NCBI GenBank assembly: GCA_905178155.1
Contig: CAJINV010000004.1
Location: forward strand, 6,848,358-6,912,357
Source: Amoebophrya sp. A120
Lineage: Eukaryota; Sar; Dinophyceae; Syndiniales; Amoebophryaceae
Direction: 5' to 3'
DNA: 64,000 nucleotides
Shown: positions 10,201 through 16,117 of the stretch, in pieces
How positions within the stretch are numbered: the first letter of the stretch is position 1
How the letters are laid out: each line of letters opens with the position of its first letter
Made by a program: the position numbers and the translations under genes
The notes under the pieces: generated by a model
Database searches by the model: none
What the model was told of the DNA's origin: nothing
Seen by the model: only the letters and a program-made list of their open reading frames with translations

Positions 10201-10410
10201 TCCACTGATGGCGCCCCCGGCTGTTTTGTCGAGTTTGTCGCTAGCAGTGGCGCGCGTGGGCAGCAATTCCTCTGTTTTCTCGGGTCTCCAATTTGTGATG
10301 CGCAGCACCTTCGATAAGGCGAAGTAAAAACTAAAACACGTACCAGCGAACGCACATGCAACGAGGAGTTGCGTTGATGGATACAATGGCCAGCCTACTA
10401 TTGCCATCAT
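4270..10410 (-). CDS. Non-LTR (LINE) retrotransposon polyprotein: EEP endonuclease plus reverse transcriptase
   Basis: An intact 2046-residue frame. The first 40 residues include a hydrophobic segment (QLLVACAFAGTCFSFYFA), then degenerate repeats built around ELLPxxAxAHDKLEKP. An EEP (APE-like) nuclease begins near residue 605 (FARINMCGAGRDSDRL) and includes LLMGGDLNAHIG (~830), EIDHWL and SFDHSAIEIACD (~935), the expected Asn/Asp/His landmarks. The reverse transcriptase spans about 1130-1450: DNYRFLVISPLLMKLVTKI, EQFGFRAGVGTLDSL, LIDLRKAFPSLDE (~1255), GTKEGCVSSPLLF, and the FADD catalytic box (LLFADDATLF, ~1390). The C-terminus has two zinc-finger-like clusters (IPCGLTF...EKHAEDH and CRHCRTY...HQDKC, ~1880-2010). 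It copies its RNA by target-primed reverse transcription (family knowledge). The absence of stops over 6.1 kb suggests a recent insertion. Element ends are not identified. Confidence 0.93.
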   Translation of the reverse strand: MMAIVGWPLYPSTQLLVACAFAGTCFSFYFALSKVLRITNWRPEKTEELLPTRATASDKLDKTAGGAISGTEQAVELLPAKAVAHDKLEEPKLLRMTNWGVDKTGELLPTRATAHYKLNKTAGGAIRETKQAVELLPALAAARDSFEKPAPELVGAAFNNTVDPVTATSACDTMEVQRRELLSSSPARDGDLLQLGDELDTGPGCFSLGCKSDETGAESGHCDVCVQKCHCPDIHPSSPLAANRSASQQDGELLQPVAEFVLSREKAASSSAIREAEQRGELPPTCAVAHHRFGKPLSDVKRGAEQAVERLPTSAAAHDIWEKPALGVTVTWGSEQAAALPPKRAAAHYRFLQPAHLPCETEAQPLASISPTTTDEQQGRSIVWRGANQHHLQSPQITGQRTTLTDGDTVPAVYSGSSSSFMESSRTTCSRATGHRGNSSQLSTHDGILAETGLGVNRVDLAAPSCRGQNSTEHSCVAADQVSAKDYASSADSTTTAPSEPELPEHGEQPAGPEGSSVALHVGPVNMKASTSVRPQAITATGGDGGGNADPQIQGHRNAMKQIEQDRARLLKEWEEQQKSEIDWEPFPELAESVYDPPPLVGHGRMKFARINMCGAGRDSDRLRHCLRVASIRRYDAIMLSEFEYHKKSLHSSRTRGEAVATELTKRNEQDSYAVGDGIGDAPVEDDSDYGVADLDQGDRVEEMTDDDIPEDDADLVPGGRENSGDSSEKHRWLRKKDFDLLWINGAGILITGITLRKQLGRGPIPANLVRARERVVAVAFPEIVLSAYYAPTSGSKPHAVKAFDRSLANTAKDFKKMKKEKWKMLLMGGDLNAHIGAGSDEYASSCISGGFGSKVTSQRGHQVAANLVSMNLVLAGSWFKADNYHTYRGKTEIDHWLTLGKQAEKIRSHRRFSLGGRNRDDAAPFAPVSFDHSAIEIACDVKSFQRLREEGVARKALTKGILNEIPGETRDHVNKCLQRRHSAGKISNLEQLQDYLIEIAPMLTGKTRRTIPRATSEQLLESAKSKARMWQLFREEKVRKSDRACHITPAQSRAQYNAVGNSPLHKDQPLPIDSRLKEVVTKLRPETVAELDAPVEAEELAQAIRHMAQGGKAKDVHGLTPQILKHFSDDSVEVIAGIISTEMDTRPLSELGEKFHLCRDIPLHKGKGARSSADNYRFLVISPLLMKLVTKIYSDRLYKALEAVGYFNAEQFGFRAGVGTLDSLLVFNRIREDFRHFSKSPTFYRLVATLIDLRKAFPSLDERLMEGVFRELGLGESRCWQVIRCSHRSAAHMFEDSIPLTVKNGTKEGCVSSPLLFLVCYSAVMRIFQLERRKLPEEAWGVSLSAMDKARHWERKEKIHELAKAGKRALLGENQDDTLIKFLLGRLLFADDATLFSQGQAAEVLKQVEDNSERIKKKLEPLNNELTELMSNVLNQCGMSENMSKRIMDDITKIQTRSLGVNTNDDADIRIKISKAWSAFHALKSTVSGLTGLTQQRKGELLIIVVRSIMIYGLQVRFVGEDHSNLLQTAETKMMKMFLGIPLWVHDQNQASSRSLRRRMKIPPIRAQVRYLQLKTIAHTMRKPKNDLVRAALIGKFYPRASPPAEADALGVPRLCLHDYYRSAQDLKEVEAREKKIPDFFGDALEFLRKECKLGPEALQLLWEPMAEADTRRPPPAENELSCYKVNKKVYFCLTRWAFIRQTAEDWADGDQLLKIELAAKYFSSSPLEKMKDEIRKEGEELGWDDDAVAEELQQMMKIPDGAPEQVFHSEECFWCSRSIIGFMGLDSQAEVDRREYFDELAENHPSCGMPAPLLEHLEQQHPARYPVADDPMLQRILEVNQHQDALLDQKVKTNILQRNPEIRELKKGGGKHAHKKIRCIPCGLTFVESAGAMEKHAEDHRSGNFIKVGYNSSLDKRPHGSQNPPSVCRTEYHYWCSATGRYTYGGQGKAWKICVPTDNMFTSRSGEQYLRCRHCRTYKLRYDHNDQEWHCQNRALNWYVGRMRKHQDKCKNKPARGKKKKKDEPEIEEGSDSGSGSCNTNDNK
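10000..10320 (-). repeat. Tandem duplication inside the LINE N-terminal coding region
   Basis: Two diverged copies of a ~174-bp unit start near 10002 and 10176 (plus-strand signature CTCCACTGCTTG / CTCCACCGCTTG, GGCGCCCCCGGCTGTTTT, GCAGTGGCGCGCGTGGGCAG). They encode the two best-preserved ELLP...AHDKLEKP-type protein repeats. Weaker copies continue to about 9360. Confidence 0.7.
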
Positions 10411-11167
10411 GTCGTGCTCCTAGCAGGTTGCACTCATAGGGAGATTTGCACATCTTCTACTTTATTCGGTAAATCTATCATCAATTTCAATGTCAGCCAT
10501 CCTGGCGTCGGTCGTTGTACCTCTACTATAATCTCGTTTTCGGTCGGCGTCGGATTTTTTGTCTGTCTCTTGCGGAATAAGTTTGTCTGAGTATGGTCAT
10601 ATCGGTTGTGGTGATGGTGGTTTTCGACGTCGTCGGTCGTGTGACGGAAAATCTAAATCATTTTCGGTCTCATTGTTATTTCGGTTAGGTACAGCGTGCT
10701 TTCGACTAGTTCATCCTTGGGCGTGCTGAAGCTCATTCGGTTGATGAGATTTGTTTGTCTTCTCGGTATTGCAGTCAACAGGACAACCAGCGCGATAGTC
10801 GTCGTACCACGGTGAATCTTCTGGCTCATGCATTTTTGAAGACATTTCTTCACAACGATTTTTGCGTTTGCACGACCAATGTAGAGAAACTACAAAACGC
10901 ACATGTTAAAAATTCATTATCATTACCAACAGGCTCTTAAGTCTAAAACTTTCGAAGACAAAGCAAGAAAGCACTTGAAAGTGCTGGCGCTCGCAAGTGA
11001 GACCCTGTACTAGTTTGAAACTGCACGAGCTTGAACTTTATTTTCCCCTGCTACGGAGGTGCAGGTGCAGCATTTTCATTTCGACACCGAAACTATTGAA
11101 ATAAAGAGAAAATCGAAGTTGTAAGTTTTTCCACCTTTTACTTCACTCGGCTGCGCGAACCCAGAAC
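10411..11167. other. Non-coding stretch between the LINE and the next gene
   Basis: No gene is supported. Short frames here have poor composition. GTCGG-rich sequence at 10500-10640 could be the 5' untranslated region of the LINE, but I cannot show this. AT-rich sequence around 11040-11160 precedes the next ATG. Confidence 0.4.
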
Positions 11168-12411
11168 ATGTTTCGTCCTTCTGCGTCACGACTCGTGGCC
11201 GGTGCTTGTGTGGCGGTCCCGCTGCTTGTCGGAGCCGACTCGTCGTCCCGCAGGGGGAACCTTCGCGGGGGGAAGAAAAACTACAAGCTTGATGCTTCTT
11301 CTGGCTACCAGAGCCACGACCAAGACCAGGAAAACGACGCTGCTTGTGCTTCTTCGATAGGCACTGCCAGCGTCCGCGCTTCTACTTCCACCTTGACGGC
11401 CGCGGCGGCATCTGCTCCTCCTGCGCCGTCGACTTCGCTGCTCTCCGTTGACCACGGTCACGGAAAAAAGCAAGGCCGGCACCACCACCACCGTATGGCT
11501 TGCTCAGCTGGGACAATGATCTCAACTGGTGGAGCAACTTGAATTTGAATTTGTGATGCAAAAAGAAAAACTGGTGGACGATCTGGCTACGGCTACTAGT
11601 AGCCTTATCATGCAGTCTGTACTTAGGATGACAAACACAAAGCCCTAGCACTCCAAACCGCCCTCGGAATCATTCTGCCCACTAGATTTACAATTAGCCA
11701 TGCAGAAGCAGAAATACTTGGAGTAGAGCAAGTGGAAGTGCTTTTTAGGCTCTGCCGCGCCCATTACAAAATTTCTCGTCCTGTGTAAATGGCAATAGCG
11801 CGGCGCGCTATTGCGATTTACGCAGGACGAGAAATTCCGGCCGGTTCCATTGTTCCACGACTCGAGATTTTTGTTCCAGCTTGGCATGGCATAATACACC
11901 GGCGCGCGCTACCTCCGCAACAACCGCTCGTTCCGCAGGGACCGGCGATGCCTCCGCAGCCGCAGCAACATGTTCTTGCCCAGGGACCGTCGGGGTCGTT
12001 GCAGTATGTCCCGCAAGCTGCTGTTGCACCGCAGGACCCCAGCACTGGTCCTGTTGCTCCGCTGCCCGCAGGTGGAGCTGCCCCCTCGGCGCCGACACCT
12101 CAAAAAAAGGGGTTCGGTAAAAAGGCGATGATTCTATGAATTGCAAAAGTCATTTCGACGCACTTACTCTTGTTCTCACCAAAACGAATTGCAGTCATTG
12201 CATGACAGACCTCTCTCTTAAGGCAGATCAGCATTGCATCAACTTTTACATACTCCTCAATTTGAGAAAATTATTCGTGATGCAATTTCTACTAGAAAGC
12301 GCGTCACCGTAGCACTTTTGCAATGCATAGCATGCACAGCTCCAGAAGAGCAACCAGGGTTTCCGAGAAGACATTGACAAGCAACGAGGACCGTGCCCGA
12401 ATTGCCGCTGA
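11168..12411 (+). CDS. Small protein with signal peptide or anchor, Pro/Gln-rich, Cys-containing tail
   Basis: Exon 1 begins at ATG 11168 (MFRPSASRLVAGACVAVPLLVGA), a good signal peptide or anchor, followed by Ser/Ala/His-rich low-complexity sequence. A second coding block at about 11905-12134 is Pro/Gln/Gly-rich (PPQQPLVPQGPAMPPQPQQ) and ends KKGFGKKAMI. Removing the introner at 12135-12329 plus five bases extends this as PQLQKSNQGFREDIDKQRG, then PCPNCR and stop at 12409-12411. The junction between exon 1 and the middle block (about 11540-11900) is unresolved. That interval holds introner-like TTTGTGATGC motifs and a 64-bp hairpin. No known family is recognised. Linking all three blocks into one gene is inference. 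Confidence 0.45.
11772..11835. repeat. 64-bp near-perfect hairpin
   Basis: ATTTCTCGTCCTG...AATAGCGCG is followed immediately by its inverse, ending CAGGACGAGAAAT, with about 32-bp arms, only two mismatches and almost no loop. It lies in the probable intron of the surrounding gene and matches no element elsewhere in the window. Confidence 0.85.
12135..12329. mobile_element. Introner element, TGCAAAAG family (copy 2)
   Basis: 195 bp. Left end TATGAATTGCAAAAGT; right end ACTTTTGCAATGCATA, a 16-bp inverted repeat with one mismatch. It contains GCATTGCATGACAG. Flanking pentamers (GATTC/GCATG) no longer match, but removing element plus five bases keeps the host frame. The TIR core is shared with 122-299. 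Confidence 0.65.
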
Positions 12412-13091
12412 GTGTCGATGTTACGAAGAGAGTGAGTGGATCCGAGCCTTCTTGATGGGTTTGTGTTTTTATGTAGAGAAAAGGGTTTATTCTGATTTGG
12501 CTTCTGCTTTGACTTCATTGTGACTTGAAAGAATGAAGGGTCCGGCGTCCTACCGAGTTCGGTTTTCATTTTGACGGAACATGCAATTTTAACATCTTCA
12601 ACGTCCTAGCACTTTCTTAAAAACTTCGCATCTACTTATGGAATTATGATCGACATACCAGTACTGACGCAGCTTCAACAAATAAGTATCATCATCGCAA
12701 ACTTGCAAATACCTAAAATAAAGTAAAAGTTCGTTTTACAATATTTTTTCGCGAATTTAACGCGCGTCCCAAGGTGGAGGACAACCGAAAGTATGAAATT
12801 ACATGATAGGAACATAATCTGCATGGAGATGGACAATGACATAGACGAGCAAAGGCAGAAAAACGCCAGTAAGTTGTCGGTGCTGAGTCACAACAACGAT
12901 GAAAGAACGCGAGAAATATTGCAGGCAAATGGCGCCTTTTATTTGCCTCCCTCAATTTGTTGCGCGACGATCGACCGGAGAACCCGCCGGCTCATGCAGG
13001 CTCATGTTCTAAATAATTTTTCCCAACCTCCATACCAATAGAGTCTATTGGTATGGAGGTGAGAAAACTAAATGACTCCATATCAGAATCT
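12412..13091. other. Mostly non-coding; weak short frame and a perfect hairpin
   Basis: A plus-strand frame at 12793-13041 (82 codons, MKLHDRNIICMEMDND...) could be a small gene but has no supporting feature. At 13027-13059 CCTCCATACCAATAG is followed after 3 bases by its exact reverse complement. The plus frame and the minus frame at 13045-13362 both terminate within or beside this hairpin, and each ends in PPYQ because the arms are mirror copies. Confidence 0.4.
13027..13059. terminator. Perfect 15-bp stem, 3-base loop hairpin between convergent frames
   Basis: Arms CCTCCATACCAATAG and CTATTGGTATGGAGG are exact inverses. Its place between convergent short frames would suit a 3'-end or processing structure, but eukaryotic termination does not normally need one. 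The regulatory role is therefore a guess; the structure is directly visible. Confidence 0.35.
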
Positions 13092-13439
13092 CTAGGGGGT
13101 TCGTTTGGAGATGGATCGGAATAACAGGGGCGGGGTGTTCCTGTTCAGGCTGTCCGGGGTGTTGAGGTGGTAAGAGGTGGGGCCGGGGGTTTCGCGACCA
13201 GGAGAAGGAGGACGCGGGGGCAGGTTCGGAGGCGTCCCGTTTCCGTCCGTGTCCGTGCTCGTCTCCTCGGAGTCGGATCCCGTGGCACCCTGAAGCGCGT
13301 CGCCCAGCTTCGAACGAAGGCGAGCCCCAGCGCGCTCGATGCGGCTGGCACGCGCTTCGCATTTGCGCAAAGCCTTGCGCAACTTGTGGCGGGACATTTT
13401 GGGCATCTTGTTAAGGGCTTGGCAGTGTTGAAGGAACAC
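13092..13439 (-). CDS. Possible small basic protein of unknown function
   Basis: 115 codons (MFLQHCQALNKMPKMSRHK...), with an internal start that would give a basic helical N-terminus (KLRKALRKCEARASRIERAG). A Ser/Asp/Glu-rich linker and a Pro-rich tail follow (PPNLPPRPPSPGRETPGP). Composition looks protein-like rather than random, but other frames over the same DNA are also open. No known family. It could equally be part of a degenerate element. Confidence 0.3.
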   Translation of the reverse strand: MFLQHCQALNKMPKMSRHKLRKALRKCEARASRIERAGARLRSKLGDALQGATGSDSEETSTDTDGNGTPPNLPPRPPSPGRETPGPTSYHLNTPDSLNRNTPPLLFRSISKRTP

Positions 13440-13988
13440 AGGCCACGAAATTCAAAGCAAGCCGAAAGGGGCTGAGAATGTTCAAAATCCTAGGGGGTCA
13501 GCTTCGTGACTTGTGTCCACCAGCTGCCAACGACCTGAGGGAGATGGGAAAAGCCTCAAAGGTTCGGGACCCCGCCAGCTGTAGGGCTGGCCTAAGCATT
13601 TCCATGATGGGGATCAGGTCGGGCATCATCATCATCATCAGCAAGACCCTAAGGATTCCGATCATGAGGCTCCGAAGGCCTAGGCATTGGGATCGATTTA
13701 GGTCGGTGAAGATTCTGAACATTTGCATGCATGAGCAGCTGCATAATGATCTTCGTCAACAGGATTTGAAGATATATTCGGAATATAATTGATCCGGTGA
13801 ATCAGAGTCGACTTTTTTTTCAGACAAAATAAAAGCTGCAATAAATCAACACGCTTTCAACGTAATTGTCGCGAACAAAAGAGAAGAAGAGCAGGGGGCT
13901 TTGCTTCCTTCCGCGCTCTCTGCGCGCAAGAGAGAGTAGCGGAGTTTTCATTTGATGTAGGATTGAGGATCGAGGACAAGGAAAAAAA
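13440..13988. other. Non-coding upstream region
   Basis: No supported gene. It contains a short CAT microsatellite near 13625-13640 and leads into the promoter side of the DUF192 gene. Confidence 0.35.
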
Positions 13989-15584
13989 ATGTCTTGTTCT
14001 CTCAGATCTTCGCCGCGTCTCCTCCACGCGATTGCCTTGTTCCTGCAGCTCAATTTTTCCACGGTAGCCGGCACGGGTTTTTTCCTGAAAAGAACGAGGA
14101 AAAACCACAGCAGGGCGGAGAACGGGCAAAAAGTTACAGCCTTCTCATCTCGCACAGCCCGTCCCGAGCCGCCCCCCTTACGCCACGACGCAGATGTCGT
14201 CTTCACAAACAGCCTGACGGACGAAGTCCTCGCGACACTGCCCGTGGAGATCCCGCGGGATTTTTCGCACTTCATGCAGGGACTGATGTTCCGGCACGAG
14301 CTGCGGTCGGCGGAAGGCGCTGCGGTGGAAGAGGAAAAACAACTTGACTCTTCTTCTTCTACTTCAGAAACAGCAGATTTTTCACAAATAACAAATCCTC
14401 GTCCCGGTAAAGACGCGGGGATGATCTTCCAGTGGGAACACGACGATAACAACAACCACGGCGCGCGTGGGTTCTGGATGAAGCAGACTTTCATCGATCT
14501 GGACATTCTGTGGTGCGACTCCAAGAATGATTTGGTCGATTTCAAACAGGCCAAAGCCGACGACTTGAACGCGGTGACGCCGAGTCGAAGCGCGAAATTT
14601 GTCGTGGAGGCCCGGAAGGGATGGGCGGCGGAGAAGCTGTTTGGGAGGATGTTGCGGAGTGGTGGTGGAGAAGATGATAGTAGAAATGATAATCCTATCA
14701 AATGAAGAAGTGTCTGGGTCTGGAAGAATGCAACTTGTGATGCTGCATTTGGATTTCAAAAAAAGCTGTATTGCGTGAGCAGCAAAGGGAATGCGATTTT
14801 TGCTACGCGGGGAGGGCGTTTGTCATGCGGAATAGGCATCAAGATGCCCTTAAAACATCTGCGATGCTAGGGCATGCATCACAGACATCGCGGCTCATGC
14901 AAAACGTGCATCACAAGGCTCAAAATCTTCCAGATCCAGACATTTTTGCATCTGATAAATCCCTCGTTCGACAACATCAAGTGCGCGATTGATTTCAAGA
15001 ACGGGGAGACATCCTTGCTGGGCGGAATGATGCGGCCGCTGGGCGGGATATCAAGTGGAAAAATGTCTGGGTCTGGAAACTTGTGATGCTGGGCGGCTTA
15101 TCATGAGGAGGCCACAAGTGCTGGCTCAGCATGAGAAGTTTCTGAGCTTCTAGGTGTTGCCTATTCTGCATGACAGACTGCCGGGTGGTAGTTAGGACGT
15201 GGACCGGGTCTCCACCTAGGGGTATCGGCAGAGGCTAAATCTGTTCTAACGCCCAGGTATTGGCAGAGGCTAAATCTGTTCTAACGCCCACCCGCCAGGA
15301 GTTAAATAGTACTGCTACTACTTGCATGACAGAAAAGTTGCGCTCTTGGGTAACGTGCATGACAGATTTGAGAGTCATGCCAGACACGCATGACAAACAT
15401 GGACTCTTCCAGACCCAGTCATTTTTACGTTTGATACGGGAATGTAGAACACGACGACCACGATGCCAAAGAAGCAGGAGAAAAACCGCAGCAGTTCTTC
15501 ATCGCCAAAGACGACCTCCCAGCGTTCGGCGCGAGTCGGGAGGATGTGGTGCTGGCGAGGGCGAGGGGGGTGCTGGATTTTTGA
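13989..15584 (+). CDS. DUF192 (UPF0127) family protein with signal peptide, two introners
   Basis: Exon 1 starts at ATG 13989 (MSCSLRSSPRLLHAIALFLQLNFSTVAG), a convincing signal peptide. The DUF192 core follows: QGLMFRHEL near residue 97, GMIFQWEHD near 143, GFWMKQTFIDLDILWCD near 160, and SRSAKFVVEARKGWAAEKL near 200. These match the family pattern GLMFR...GM-F-F...FWMKNT-I-LDI...VLE-P-GWA. The family is small, usually about 150 residues and exported; its biochemical role is unsettled. Introners at 14697-14957 and 15049-15436 have exact duplications AATCC and CGGGA. Splicing gives ...NDNPSFDNIKCAIDF... and ...RPLGGNVEHDDHDAKE..., ending at TGA 15582-15584. The C-terminal extension of about 80 residues past the family core is unusual. 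Confidence 0.85.
14697..14957. mobile_element. Introner element, family A
   Basis: 261 bp with termini TATCAAATGAAGAAGTGTC (left) and ATTTTTGCATCTGATA (right), flanked by identical AATCC. The interior is closely similar to the elements at 1953 and 62787 (AACTTGTGATGCTGCATTTGG, GGGAGGGCGTTTGTCATGC). It lies forward relative to its gene. Removal with one pentamer joins NDNP to SFDN. Confidence 0.92.
15049..15436. mobile_element. Introner element, family A2, with internal cassette
   Basis: 388 bp, ends TATCAAGTGGAAAAATGTC (left) and TTTTTACGTTTGATA (right), flanked by identical CGGGA. The left interior (ACTTGTGATGCTGGG...GGCCACAAGTGCTGGC) is almost the exact inverse of the right interior of the element at 50066-50317, so these two form a subfamily. 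It carries the 142-bp cassette also seen at 641-775. Confidence 0.92.
15180..15321. repeat. Second copy of the introner cassette
   Basis: Same ~140-bp cassette as at 641-775, with the doubled 35-bp unit and a terminal TAC/TGC microsatellite. Only a few substitutions separate the copies. Confidence 0.85.
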
Positions 15585-16117
15585 ATACGCTTTTTATCCT
15601 CTCTATGCACTTTTCACGTGCACTTGAAGTTGAAGTTCTTTGACCGCGAAACACCAGGCTGATGCTCCCAAGGCACCTACAGAATCATTTTTTCCCGGTA
15701 CGTTGATGTAAAACGAATTCCAGAATTAATTTTCTTCAGTGGCATGTACTTACGGTAGTGGTGCTGCTGCGACCTAGAAAGATCCGGGAGTGTGTTTGTA
15801 GCCACCTGTGTTTGATGATATCACACAACCGCGTGGCGAGCTGTGTTGCGGTGTACTCGAAGAGACAGTAGTCAGCTCACTCTTTCTGCGTAATAATATC
15901 CGAGTCGTTCTCATACTTATTCATCTCATCTTTCTCGCAACACGTACAGAGAGATCGAATTTCTGCAAGGAAGACGGGCAGTGGTGAGGAGCTGTTGAAC
16001 AGACACATTTGTGAGCGCGTGGAAAAACGCTATAAACAGCTGCGAGGATAGAGGAAGCGCAGGTAAAGATATTGGAAACTAAAGCTCAAGTTAAAAAACA
16101 AAGAACAAACTGTCAGA
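15585..16117. other. Intergenic region
   Basis: No gene seen. It includes the 3' flank of the DUF192 gene and the 5' flank of the TPR gene. Confidence 0.4.

Noticed and set aside
13277-13439. Small basic protein start MPKMSRHK... reminiscent of tiny structural proteins of small phages
   Set aside because: Similarity is only a short basic stretch; there is no neighbouring replication or capsid frame.
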